Shown here piece by piece: positions 21,806 to 32,868 of a stretch of 64,000 bases of DNA. The translations under genes and the position numbers were made by a program. This DNA is from Coenobita brevimanus (taxonomy: Eukaryota; Arthropoda; Malacostraca; Decapoda; Coenobitidae). The DNA is taken from the NCBI GenBank assembly GCA_032717465.1, contig CM064690.1:26121653-26185652 (forward strand). Direction: 5' to 3'. Under the pieces are notes generated by a model. That model searched no databases. It worked only from the letters and a program-made list of their open reading frames with translations, and had not been told where the DNA came from. Positions within the stretch are counted from its first letter, which is position 1. The number at the start of each line of letters is the position of its first letter.

Positions 21806-23569
21806 TTAACCCCTTAATCGCGGGGATGTCGGGAGTGTGCTGTGCGTGTCCCGCGGGGATAATCGCGCTTCGACTGACTTTTTATAAATATTTGCCAAAA
21901 ATCGGTTATTAGTCCTAGAATATTATAATTACATAAACATATGGCACATATCTTCAGCTTTCTCTTGGGATGTTTGTTGAGCCTTTGTCGACTACCGTAG
22001 GACTTGTGAAGACTTTTGAAGTTGGGTAACGAAGTCTCCACTTTACACTTCCCGATACCCCGTAATATGGTTACCACTTCCTGATATTATAACTACAAGC
22101 ACTATTCTATGAATTTCAAGTAGTTTGGAATCCATATTCCAAAAAAATAAACGCTGAAAGTGATGTAAATTATAAGCACATATGAACTTTCCACCCGTGC
22201 TCGTTCGTCGTTGGTATTCTGAGGCGGAGCTGTCATTTATTATTTATAAACACACTCACACTTTATATTCCTAGTACTTTATTACACTTATTTGTATATA
22301 CAATATTTATCCATAAGTTTCAGTACTAGTGATTTATTTTCACTCCAGGCATTCACTTTCTTGTTCAGTAAACTAGCATAAAGAATGAAGTTTTCACTTC
22401 CACTTTCATTACTCCAAGTATTTATACCCATTAGAGCGAAGCTTTCACTTTCACTTTCATTACTCCAAGTATTTATACTCGTATTCTTATATTAATAATT
22501 ATTTACATTTCTTTTTACATTCTCTATTTTATTTACATTATTTATATTTCTATTTTATATACACTGTGTTGTGCACTGTCACTTTCAGTAACTTATAAAA
22601 CTATTTTCCGTTGTTCAGTTACATTTACATTCATTGCTTTCACTTGCTATTTACACATTATTTACATTTCCACTTGCACTGTTTTAGAGTCACCAGAAAG
22701 ATCGTGGTCACTGTCCATCATTATCATTAATAAATTAGCCAGTTCACGTTCCACAGCAGAGTCACTTAGCCCTTTACCCCTTCCCACATGAGGTTTAGTA
22801 GGGGTAGAGGTCACAGGGCCCTTTGCAGGGGGCTAAGAAACAGTGGAATTGGACAGGTGCGAATCCGACATGGTTTCACCTTGAAAGACGACAGTAAACT
22901 GAATGATGTGGCCTAGGGGCAGGGAAGGGTTGACATTGTCAGTGTGGTGACAGCTTTTAATTTATATGCTATGAAATGATTGGCAGGAAATCTAGACAAT
23001 ACATCATAAATTAGGTAGTTCCAGGTGAATGTAAATATCACTTAGGCTTCTCCCTTCCTTTCTTATATATATTTTTGTTATGAGAATAGGTCATACGGCA
23101 TATTTCAAGGGGAATTAAACAGGGAAAATTAGCAAATGAGTGCACGTGGGGTGTTGCCAGGTGATAATTATCCCATTCCAGATGTATGGCAGTATCAATT
23201 ACCTTTTCTATTTTATATATTATTTTGTATAAGAATAGGGCATAGGGCACATTTCAATGGATAAAATGAGTGGAAAAATCTGTCCAGGATTTGCGTAGCG
23301 CAGCGCAGCTGGGCAGGCGGGAAGGGAGGTAAGGAGGGGCGTCAAGGACAGGGGAAAAATGGCTAAATTGTCAACAGTGGATGGGAGTACAGATGACATT
23401 AGCAGAGCTGAGTATAGCTGGACACTGGTAGTACTGATAGATGATACAAGCCACCACTTGAAAGCCCGGGCAAATTCAAAATAACACAGAATCACAAAAG
23501 TGACGCCCCACGGTATGATCCCTTGCTCCCGAGCGTCACGAAAGTGACGCCCCACGGTTAAGGGGTTAA
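21806..23569 (-). mobile_element. piggyBac-like TTAA element, copy 1
   Basis: TTAA at 21806-21809 and 23566-23569 bounds a 1.76-kb unit with inverted termini CCCCTTAATCGCG and, reverse-complemented from the right, CCCCTTAACCGTG. Inside the right end, a GGGGCGTCACTTT block is repeated about 45 bp apart in direct orientation. The whole unit is homologous, in reverse orientation, to 61728-63357. It holds a short open frame (22662-22871) but no catalytic transposase domain. TTAA duplications with CCC-initial termini fit piggyBac; the superfamily is inferred. Confidence 0.8.
22662..22871 (-). pseudogene. Short N-terminal-like ORF of TTAA element
   Basis: A 69-codon frame begins MSDSHLSNSTVS, has a TAG at codon 13, and continues through GPVTSTPTKP and MIMMDSDHDLSGDS before its natural stop. 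Copy 2 carries the homologous frame (62423-62707), with GPVTSTPTKP identical and MMDSDYNLSGES at the equivalent place. A Ser/Asp-rich N-terminus is typical of piggyBac transposases, so this may be the start of a transposase gene whose catalytic region was deleted. That link is inferred from the termini, not from the peptide. Confidence 0.6.
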
Positions 23570-24097
23570 ACCAAATGTGTTAATATTTTTTTTTTTTTTA
23601 ACAACATTCAACACCACATAAAATAAAAATGTATAAATGTGAGTTCATTGTATACAAATTAACAACTTTCAACTCTATATAAAAAAAATGCTTAAATGAC
23701 TGAGTTCATTATACCTTAGTGTTCTGTAATGATGGTGTAACATATATACTGAATATTTACTTAATAACCAGGTATGCACATACATCTCTTGTTATACAGT
23801 TAACTTTAAAAGGTTTAGATAAGTTGAGTTCAATTAAAAGGTGTTAGTCTTTATTGTGGCAGAACTGCAGATTTAATAGGTGGGTACATTTGCCTATGAA
23901 TTCTGACTGTTTGTAACAAACTGCTCCTGGTTTTCATTTTTTGTCTGTACTGATGTCAGATTCAGTGAGAATATTGCCTCTCTGCACAGTCATCCACCAC
24001 TTTAATGCTACAGATTTTATATGACAAGATGTCATTGCTAACCAGGTGGCAGGGTCTCATTCTAGAAATTCTAACTTAACTGTCTACAGTTACCAGG

Positions 24098-24417
24098 TTA
24101 GAATTTCATTGACCTTCTTGTAATGTATGCTTCTAATAGATGACTTGTGTCAAATTCTGTGGCTGGAATGCAGTGTGCACAGTCTGGTTTTAGTGGTCTC
24201 TCTAAGTTTGCAAACATTGTAGCCTTTGTTTCATTGCTTACAGAGGTCTCAAACAGAGCCATTGGTGCAAGGTGTTCAGATAGATACTAGAGAGCTCACT
24301 TGCTTTCAAGGCCGTCTTTCTAATATTGACATCATAGTATGACTGAAGCATGTTAATCAACTTCAGATAATTGAGAAGGGCCTTTTGTGGGATTGGAGCT
24401 TCACGCCAGATTCTAGC
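24098..24417 (-). pseudogene. Broken coding remnant of unknown family
   Basis: From 24417 the minus strand reads 59 codons without a stop (beginning ARIWREAPIPQKALLNYLKL) to a TAA at 24238. A one-base shift near 24290 opens a second frame that runs through YLSEHLAPMALFETSVSNET and KPDCAHCIPATEF to a stop at 24098. Together they give about 105 residues of normal-looking amino-acid composition, including a CxxC. I do not recognise the family. It lies between the candidate transposon ends and may be its former transposase or accessory gene, or a captured gene piece. Confidence 0.45.
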
Positions 24418-24584
24418 ACTCGTATATCAGAGTCAATGTAGTACAACATTCAGTAAGCTTTTTAATTCACGAGCAGTGAGCTTAAGCAGATATCAAAAGA
24501 GCAGTATTTACACAGTGTATATGGTATTCTTTTCACCATCCAACGAGCTTAGTATATGGCCCCAGGAGCACGAGGTCTCTATCC

Positions 24585-25080
24585 CCCATCTAATCCTGAG
24601 TTGCTGTATGAGGAATGCAGGAGCCTGGGACAAGGCAAGTTGGTCCTGACATTTAAATGAGAGTGCCCAGCTGTTTTCATCCCTGAGTAGCATTATGTGA
24701 ACAATAAACCCCAACCACCCCTTGATAAAAAACTTGCACTGGCTCAGTGTGATTGGAGCACTTTAATTACCCACTAAACCACCAGGTGCCATAATTTGGT
24801 TATATGGATACCTCCCAGTGGCCAGCGTAGTAAATTGTTTCCTGGTGTCAGGAAACATTTGCCATTTTACTCAGTGTAGTCACCCATGGGCAGAAGGAAG
24901 AGGAAAGAATAAAGGTAAAGACAAGAGGGAGTGTAGAGTCACCCGTGGGTGGAAGAATGAGGAAGGAATGAAGAAAAGAAAAACAGAAGAGGAAGGAAGG
25001 ATGAGAGGAAAGGACAGTCACCTGAGAGTAGCACTGCTCGAGTGAGTGGATGATGATCACCCCCACCTACCACTAATATG
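24585..25080 (-). mobile_element. SINE-like repeat R1, copy 3
   Basis: Collinear with the 2.8 kb copy: the 3' module (ccatctaatcctgagttgc), the target-like 'gacatttaaatgagagtg' block, the TTTAGTGG A-box-like block read on the minus strand, the GA-rich segment and the 'cgagtgagtggatga' 5' block. It is inserted within the 21.6-26.3 kb element. Confidence 0.65.
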
Positions 25081-26429
25081 AGACACAGCTTGACAGAAAT
25101 TCCTTGCAGTCTTCATGTAGATGCACTTCTTTATTGCATTTGTGTGGTATGTTATCTTTTCCCTATGCAGAGATTCTTGAGTGGAACTAAATCTGTTATC
25201 ATTTTTTGACTGGAAAGCATCTTCATTGAACTTGCCTCAGCATATCCAGTAATGCTTAAGTAGCCAGGTGTACAATGATGTCTTCAGGTTCCTATTTATC
25301 TGATTCCGTCTGTGTCACCTGTAGTCAGTTGCATCATCCACTCCTACCAACCCTCTTTCCAAGGATACTAGAAAAGGGCTGAGTGATAGTGCCATAAGGC
25401 ATGCCCTGGATGTAACAGTGTTTAGTTTATCTAGTAGCAGAGAAGTTGCCAAGTTGTGAGCAAAGCCATAGTCGGCACCGTGGGCCGATGCACAAACACG
25501 TCCTGCTCTCGCACCGAAAGTTAGTTCTCTTCCTCACGCCATAACTCATCAACGCAGTGATCTATAGACCTCGGGATATTTTCATTCACTAGAGGAGAAG
25601 TTGGTGTGTAATATGGTCTTTAATTTGTCTCCTGAAGTGCTATGTTTTTTGAGGTATTGGGGTTTGAAAACAAGCGATTTCTGGAAAATTGCCCGTAGTG
25701 AGGTGACGACTGCGTTAAAAATAGCCCAGCATTTGGGGGTAATCATGTGCTTAGTTGTAGTGGACTAAAGCAATATTTAAAAGAGCTTTCTCAAAAAGAC
25801 AAAAGCTTGTGCTTGAAGCTTTGAAAAAGGTCTAAAACTGTACTTAAAAGTACATTCGAGTACATTAAAGATTTGGAATGATCCTTATGATTATTCCTGG
25901 CTGACCTCCTGTTTAAAGTATTTGAAAGTGTGATGCATAGACCCACAGAAACAGTCTGCAAACTGGAAAGCTGGACAGTGGGCAGCTAAACACTGCATTT
26001 GCAGAGGTTCATTTTAAAATAATTAAAACAGATACAGTAAAAAAAGAAGAGGAGGAAGAAGAAGAAGAGTTATGCAGCCTGATAAAACTTTAGTTGGCTA
26101 TCCAAATAACTGCAGTCAGAATTTCATACATATGACACAAAGTCTGACTTTGTGTAGCCTCAAAATTTTTTTTTAATGAGCTAAAATTTTCACTGTGATG
26201 TCTTTTTGCCAAATGGAACAGGGGCAGCCTTGTGGAGTTTTATTTTTTAGACTTTTATTTTTTACCTATGAATTGTGGACCACCCTACCCAGTAGGCCTA
26301 ATCCACTGTAGAAATGGTATTATTGAAGAATGTATGTAGTATCCATAGAGTGTTTAGAGTAGGAAGCAGTCATTGGTAAAGAAAGGGAAAGGGAGGGGGA
26401 AAAGTATGAGATGGGATAAAGCGTAGAGA

Positions 26430-26545
26430 TGTTTGAGTGGTACAAGTTGGAGCAAGGGCAGCCTGATGGCGGAGGACATGTTGACATGGAGGCAGCTAGC
26501 TAGTATGTGGTCACCCTTGCTGAGAATAAGGGTTATTGATAACCA
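26430..26545 (+). pseudogene. Decayed 3' end of LINE family A
   Basis: A stretch with 'gagcaagggcagcctgatgg' and 'acatgttgacatggaggca' resembles the terminal segment of family A ('gggcagtgaaatggcagggg', 'agggcaacatggaggca') seen at 54.2 kb. It is short and diverged. Confidence 0.35.
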
Positions 26546-26769
26546 ATACCCTCTTTAGGCACAAAATGATCCACAGGTATATGTGGTGAGCGATGAGAAG
26601 GCTGGGTTGTGAGCTGAATTAACCCATCACGTCTGGGGGTTGTTTACACCACCCAAACCATCAGCAGGTGTTTTTCTTAAAAATCACCATTATTTAAACC
26701 ATAATTTCTCAGCTAAAACTATAATATAATATAATGCTATAACCATAATAATAATACAATAACAATAAT

Positions 26770-28115
26770 ATTATGTGGTAACCATAGGGGTATTTGCCTT
26801 CTTAGTGTGACTGGAAAAATATATGGTAGAATACTCATTGATAGGGTTAGGCATATGACAGAGGAGCTAGTTGGAGAAGAACAAGGGGGATTTAGGAAGG
26901 GAAAAGGGTGTGTAGATCAGGTATTTGTTCTAAGATGTTTAGTGGAGAAGTATCTAGAGAAGGGAAAGAAAGTGTATGCTGCCCTCATGGACTTGGAGAA
27001 AGCATATGACAATAGATAGGCAAGGTATGTGGAAGGTATTAAGAACATAAGGAGTGGAGGGGAAATTGTTGAGTGCTGTGAAGAGTATGTATGAAGGAGC
27101 TAGGGCTATGGTGTGAGTGGATGGTGAGCTGAGTGAGTTCTTTGATCTCAATGTGGGATTGAAACAGGGTTGTGTGATATTTCCATGGCTGTTTATTATA
27201 CACATGGATGGGGTTGTAAAGGAGGTGCAAGGTAGGGCAGTGGATTTGGGGGTGGCTCTAATGAATGAGGGTGAGATTTAGAAGATTCCGGTGTTGCTGT
27301 TTGCTGATGATACAGCATTGTTGAGTGAAGATGAATGGGAGTTGCAAGGTTTGATGAATGAATTTGGGACAGTGTGTTGGAAGAGGAATCTGAAAGTTAA
27401 TGTAATCAAGTGTAAACTTATGGTGTTTGAGAGGAATGAAGTCACAGAATGTATAGTGAGGTTGGATGGTGAGGATATGGGAAATGTGAGTGCATTCAAG
27501 TACTTGGGTAGTGTGATGAGTAAGGATGGAACTTTGGGGGATGAAGTGTGTGAAAGGGTACAGCAGGGAAGGAAGGTTGTTGGTTCACTGAAAGCAGTGA
27601 TGAGAAATAGGGAGGTGAGTATGGAAGTTAAGAAGTCACTGCATGATAGTATTGTGATCCCTACCCTGACGTATGGAAGCGAGGCGTGGACCTTGCAAGA
27701 GAGGAACAAGTCAAGAGTGAGAGCAGTGGAAATGAGTTACTTGAGAGAAGCATGTGGAGTGACGTGGAGGGACAGGTTGACGAATGAAGAAGTGAAAGAA
27801 TGTTGTGGGGTGGATGGGGATGTGGTTGAGAAGATTAGGAGAAATACACTGAGGTGGTTTGGACATGAGAGAATGGAGAGTGAAAGACTGACTAAGAGGG
27901 TGTATGTAGGTGAGGTGGAGGGAGGGAGAGGGAGGAGTAGACTGAGGATGAGGCGGAGGAAGGGAGTTGAAAGGTATATGAGGGAGGGGCGAGTGAGTTG
28001 GGGGGAGGGTAGTCAAATGGTGGGTGACAGAGCAAATTGGAGGCGTTTTGTCTGCGGCCACCCTTTGCGGGATTAGGGTGTCGGGCTACGGATAAATAGA
28101 TAGATGTATACATGC
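26770..28115 (+). pseudogene. LINE family A, reverse transcriptase to 3' end
   Basis: The copy is 5'-truncated. It starts at the RT fingers (KIYGRILIDRV, then EEQGGFRKGKGCVDQ and AALMDLEKAYD), where a stop breaks the frame. Frameshifted sequence continues with GLKQGCVIFPWLF. The 261-codon frame from 27291 carries LLFADDTALL (catalytic FADD intact), FKYLGSVMSKDGT, TYGSEAWTL and RWFGHERMESERLTKRVY, and ends at GHPLRD. A GATAGATA-type tail follows. Non-LTR elements encode this enzyme to copy their own RNA at the insertion site. No endonuclease precedes it. It is the best-preserved family A copy but is broken and cannot make a full protein. Exact clade not assigned. Confidence 0.9.
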
Positions 28116-28187
28116 CACTTGGACGTCCCCAGGTTGTCATGTATACATGCCACCCGGACGGGATGGGTTATCGGAAGACAATGAGTG

Positions 28188-28191
<4 letters not shown>

Positions 28192-28222
<31 letters not shown>
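28192..28222. repeat. (GT)n microsatellite
   Basis: A pure GT tract of about 31 bp. It fuses by chance with the downstream frame to give a Cys-Val leader. Confidence 0.95.
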
Positions 28223-28227
<5 letters not shown>

Positions 28228-28425
28228 GATGACAGAATGAGGAGGTATGTAATGGATGCAAGAACATATAGAGGTTTGAGGAATGGACATTCCGACTACC
28301 ACTATGATGGTGGTGAAAGTCAAGGTACAAATGCAGTGGATGAACAGGAGGAGGGAAGGACAGGAAGTAGCAGTCCATACAAGGAGGGTAGAAAGGTTGC
28401 AAGAGGATAGAAAAAAAAGAAAATA
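28223..28425 (+). pseudogene. Possible LINE endonuclease C-terminal fragment
   Basis: The translation contains MRRYVMDARTYRG, then GHSDYH, and in the next frame MVVKVKVQMQW. APE-type LINE endonucleases end with an RxxRG...SDH(Y/H)LV motif followed by a basic linker. The Ser-Asp pair and the following Val-rich strand are compatible, with one frameshift. It lies just 3' of family A, so it may be the start of another truncated copy. Confidence 0.45.
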
Positions 28426-28999
28426 CTCCTCTATGTTTAACAAATTCTTAAAGTATTTTCTTCATTTGTGTTCACTTTTAATCCTTCTCCAAAAGCAGTC
28501 TGCCTTTTCTATCTTTCCTTTGCCTGCTACCTTCATCATCTGCCTGTATATTTTTTGGACAGTGGTACCATGGCTTCTGACTCTTCCACCTCAAAGGGGT
28601 TAATGTGGTAATTTTATTTTTTAATACACAGTGCTGATCACCTCTTGAAGATTGAACTATGGAGTTTCTGCTGAATGCTTATCACCTCTTTCAGAGAGTT
28701 TTGTGTGCTTTCCCACATTTTCTCAATTTTCTTCCAATTTATTACCACAAAAATCCCCCACCTTTTACTAGTATTCATGATGCTGTTGCCTGGTTGGTCT
28801 TCTTGCACATAGAAAAACACCATATTGCACTTATTTCCATATTCTCTTGGTTTGGGTATGGAAACTTTTCAGCTTATGGTTAAAATTTTTTACATGTAAA
28901 CTGTAAACAGTGTAATGTGGATTTTGTTCTAGTCACCCTAGGTTCATTCAATATGTAAATCAGGTAGACTGCAGACTGGATTTTTATTATTCTTACTAT
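28426..28999. other. No feature recognised
   Basis: AT-rich sequence with no repeat or coding signal beyond short open frames. Confidence 0.5.
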
Positions 29000-29700
29000 T
29001 ATTATTATCCACTGTCTGTACTCCACATATATTCCTCAACAGTCCCATCTCCACTGCTCTTGACTTTTCATTTTCATGCCACACCATAGTCCTATCCGTA
29101 TGTTAAGGTCGGCACTGACACTCCTATATGTACGCCCCACATGGCTGCAACACTCAAGCCTCTATTTTTTATCAAGACCTTCATAGCACCTGCTACTTTC
29201 CTTCCTTGTGTCACTCTATTTTCCACTTCTTTTGCACATTTCCCTCTCTTTTCTATCACTGTAGCCTGGTATTTGAACTCTCACACCAATTCAGTCTCTG
29301 TCCATTCGCTGTAACATCACACTAGGAGTCATCTTCTCTCAAAAACCATCCCTTCACTCATTTCTATGTTTACTCTCAAGGCATGACGCTCACAGACATC
29401 TACAAAACTCTGCACCAGTCTGCCAAGCTCTTGTCCGGTATTTGCAGGTAGCACTGCATCATAAGCTTACAACAAATTTAAGATGTTCCACCCATCACCA
29501 TTCATTACCAACACCAACTTTCTCCATTAGTTGTGTTTTTACTTCTCTCCTTACTCCATCCTAAGCCTTGGGGACATTTTTACTTCTCTCATCACTGCAT
29601 CATGCAACCTTGTCGTACTCCCTCATTGATCATGAACCAATCACTTAGATGCCCATTTGCCCTTACACATTCCACACTACCATCATAAAAACTTGACGGC
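29000..29700 (-). pseudogene. Decayed LINE reverse transcriptase, second lineage
   Basis: On the minus strand the order of RT and C-terminal motifs is recoverable across several frames: SFYDGSVECVRANGHLSDWF, INEGVRQGCMM, a degenerate DVCERHALRVN, RVTQGRKVAGAM and PTLTYG. The FADD region has decayed. The wording differs from family A, so it is a related but separate lineage. Many stops and frameshifts are present. Confidence 0.65.
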
Positions 29701-30037
29701 ACCTAGCGGTATGGAGGTTGGCAAGGCTAAGACTGACGAGACCGAGCTGGCTAGATGAATTTTGGCGGAGAAGTGCATAACCAGAGATTTGGCACCCCTT
29801 TTTAATGTGACAGCATTCGAATTGACTCAGTCAGATAGGTATATGTGAAGCTACATAATGTGGTAAATATTTTTGGCCTATCTGATGAAACCAGGATTCC
29901 ATGGGCTTGAATGATGTGTGAATGGAAGTGTGTCCCATTGAATTGGACAAACTAAGGCTGTCTGGCCATTGCTACTCCTCACCATGCCCTAGGGTGGGAA
30001 AGGAAGTCCGGATGATAATTATGATGATGATTGCTAT
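29701..30037. other. No gene recognised
   Basis: Mixed sequence. A phrase of the type 'gcccatttggcgtgccattg' seen at 31168 resembles 'gtcccattgaattggacaaa' here, which suggests that a further diverged repeat lies upstream of several LINE copies. Confidence 0.4.
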
Positions 30038-30333
30038 TATTATTATTATTATTATTATTTCATCCATTCATCCATCATCCAATCCTGTGTTGCCCCATGA
30101 GGAGCGTAGGAACCCGGGGATAGGCAAGTTGTTCCTGACATTTAAGATGAAAGTGACCATCCTCACACATCCCTGAGTGGCATTATGTGAACAGTAAATC
30201 CCAACCACCCCTTGGATATAAACCTACACAGGCTCAATTGGATTGGAGCACCTTAATTGCCCACTAAACCACCCGGCGCCATAATCTGGTTATATGGGTA
30301 CCACCCAGTGTGGTAAATGGTTTCCTGATGTAC
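30038..30333 (-). mobile_element. R1 copy 4 with (ATT)n tail
   Basis: An ATT microsatellite (30038-30058) adjoins the R1 3' end (catccattcatccatcatcc). The copy stops at 'tttcctgatgtac', lacking the 5' GA-rich part, so it is 5'-truncated. It preserves the uninterrupted gacatttaagatga site used to recognise the insertion in copy 2. Confidence 0.75.
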
Positions 30334-30723
30334 TTATTACTATAATTGAAGATTTTACATTTGGTACTGCCATGTTATTTAACTCCTGTTGTCCCCAGAT
30401 GATATTGTTCTTTCTACCGATCAGATAATTTTGTTAATCAAGGTTGGAAGGAAAGGACAAATGTGTAATATATTTTTCAGGTGTGTGAGTTGACCCGCAG
30501 TGGAAACTGCCGATGGAGAGGGAGAAGGGGGGAGAAGAATGCCAGATACCAACCAGCTGTCAAATTAATACCAGCCAGCTGCCTGATTAATACCATCAGC
30601 CTCCAGTCACTGGTAAGTGTCTGATTGTGCATATTTGTTGTTGGTATGTTCTCAAACCCATTTGGACAGGGAATCAGAAGTTGCCTTTCTCCTACAGTCC
30701 ACCATCCTTCTTTTTTGGAATAG

Positions 30724-30905
30724 GGTGTTAAGGGAGAGGGAGGGGGAGACCGAGGATGAGATGGAGGATAATAGAGGTATATGAGATAGGAGTATGTGAG
30801 TTAGGGGGAGAACAGTGAAATGGCAGGGGACAGGGTGACGGAGGCAATTTGTTTGTTAAACCATTTGCAGGATTAAGGCATCTGGCTATAGGTAGATAGA
30901 TAAAT
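30724..30905 (+). pseudogene. LINE family A 3' end
   Basis: Only the terminal segment is present: 'gagggagggggagaccgagg', 'ggtatatgagataggagtat', 'gtgaaatggcaggggacagg', then gcaggattaaggcatctggc and an atagatagata tail. A 5'-truncated dead copy. Confidence 0.7.
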
Positions 30906-31202
30906 ATTGCAGATATGTTCAAATCAAGGACCAGTATCACATTTTGGTTTATATTTGATTTTTTACTGAGTAGATAAGATGATTGGAGTTGATGAAAGAT
31001 GATAGGATGAGTTTTACATGGGGGAGTAAATAACGAGGTTGATAGCACTTCTTTAACATGAAAGGTGTTGGATGGTTTATCGGATGGGTATTACGAAGTG
31101 CATATGTGTGTGGATAGTTATGCTTGTTTGGTTGTAAAAGGATCCCAGGGGTTTGAATGATCTGTGGGGGTGTGGCCCATTTGGCGTGCCATTGAGTGAT
31201 TG

Positions 31203-32490
31203 GTTATCTTTATTATAGAGGCATTTGTCATCTTAGTGTAATACGAAACGTATATGGTAGGGTACTTATTGACAGAGTTAGGGAAATAACAGAGGAGTTA
31301 GGTGGAGAAGAAAGGGAAGTTTTGGAAGGGTAGAGGTTGTGTGAGAGATATTCTAAGGTCTTTAGTGGAAAAATTTCTAGGGAAGGGAAGAAGTTGTATG
31401 CAGCCTTCATGGATTTGGAGAAAGCATATGACAGGGTGGATAGACGAGGATTGTGGAAAGTATTAAGAATATATGGAGTAAATGGAAAGTTGTTTATTGC
31501 TGTGACGAGTAATAATGAGGGTGCTAAGGCAGCAGTGCATGTGGACAGTGATCTGAGTGAATTTTTATATTTGAAGGTTGGATTGAAACATGTGTGTGTC
31601 ATGTCTCCATGGTTGTTCAATTTTTTTATGGATGGGGTTGTAAAAGAGATACAAGGTTGGGCAGTGTGTGGAAACTCCCTGTACTGTTGTTTGCAGATAA
31701 TACTGTGTTAAGTGAAGACGAAGGGGAGCTACTAGGCTTAGTGAACGAGTTTGGGAGTGTGTGTAAGAAACGGAATCTAAAGGGGAATGTAGGGAAGAGT
31801 AAAGTTATGGTCTTCGAGAGAAATGCACCCATTGAATGTACAAATGTATAGTGAGGTAGGATGTGGAGGAAATGGAAAATGTGAGTGTGTTTAAGTAGTG
31901 TGATGAGTAAGGGTACAAAAAGGAAGAATGTTTAAGTACTTGGGTAGTGTGATGAGTAAGGGTACAAAAAGGAAGAATGATTGCTGGTTCTTTGAAAACA
32001 GTGATAAGAAACAGGGAAGTGAGCACGGAAGTGAAAAAGTTACTACTGTACATGACAGTATTATGATACCAACTCTAACGTATGGAAGTGAACATGGACG
32101 TTGTTGGAGGGACACAAGTCAAGAGTGAGAGCAGTGGAAGTGAGTTATTTGAGAGGAACGTGTGGAGTCACATGGGGAGAGAGAGACTGACAAATGAGGA
32201 AGTGAAGTAGCGTTGTAATGTGAATGTGGATATGATAGGAAGCTTTAGGAGAAACTTGAGGTGCTTTATCCATGTGGAGAGGATGGAGAGCAAGAGACTA
32301 ACGAGGAGAGTGTATGTGAGTGAGGTGGAGAGGGGGAGAGGGATGGATGGAGTGGAGAGGTATATGAAAGCGGGAGGTGTGAGTTGGGAACAGGGCTGTG
32401 AAATACTGGGAGACAGGGCGACTTGGAGGCGATTTGTTTGGCCACCCCTTACGGGATTAAGGCATCTGGCAATAGATGGATAGATAGACT
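31203..32490 (+). pseudogene. LINE family A copy with FADN in place of FADD
   Basis: It is collinear with the 26.8 kb copy from 'tatggtagggtacttattga' to the 3' tail gattaaggcatctggc and atagatggatagata. Preserved pieces include KLYAAFMDLEKAYDRVDRRG, SPWLFNFFMDG, a PVLLFADNTVLSEDE segment in which the second catalytic Asp is Asn, VNEFGSVC and RMESKRLTRRVY. Frameshifts separate them. A 40-50 bp segment is tandemly duplicated at about 31889-31980 (gtgtgatgagtaagggtaca twice). It is 5'-truncated and non-functional. Confidence 0.88.
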
Positions 32491-32559
32491 GTTGTTATTA
32501 TTATTATTATAATAATTATGGAGTTGTAAGAATGGATGAAATCAGAAATGAGAGAACAA

Positions 32560-32868
32560 AGGTTTTCTTTTGGAGTTCAAAGCATACAGGGTTGTGTGGA
32601 GGGGGGTCAACTGCGATGATTCGGGCATGTAAAGAGGATGGGAGAACAACGTTACCCAAGGAGATACTGTGATTGAACACCAGAGGGTAGTAGGCTGCCT
32701 AGAAGACCTAGAACCAGATGGAAAGATAACATGAAAAATGCAGTACAGAAGAGGAGAAGACAACTGGAGGAAGTGGAGGAACAGCAGCTCTTAACAAGGC
32801 CGGCACTGATAGAGGAAGTTTTTGAGGCAGGACAACTGACAAGCGAAGGCGCAACCGGCGTGTGGTGA
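32560..32868 (+). pseudogene. 3' end of a different retroelement ORF
   Basis: One continuous frame from 32611 reads LR, stop, FGHVKRMGEQRYPRR, then CD, stop, TPEGSRLPRRPRTRWKDNMK and on to a natural stop at 32866-32868. Both internal stops are TGA where related proteins have Trp. RWFGHV and RPRxRWKD are standard C-terminal motifs of LINE-type ORFs. The wording differs from families A and B. The frame is otherwise intact over 86 codons. Confidence 0.65.

Larger units (their letters stand above)
21612..26290. mobile_element. Candidate DNA transposon with nested insertions
   Basis: TAGGGTGGTCCA near 21617 is matched by its reverse complement TGGACCACCCTA ending near 26287. After the 12 identical bases both ends turn A/T-rich, and both carry a 'ctgccc...aaggct' block within 60 bp. 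The direct repeat CCCAGTA lies outside each end (about 21605 and 26287), a possible 7-bp target duplication; a TA duplication is the alternative. Removing the nested TTAA element (1.76 kb) and R1 copy (0.5 kb) leaves about 2.4 kb. A minus-strand coding remnant lies at 24098-24417. Superfamily unassigned. Confidence 0.5.
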
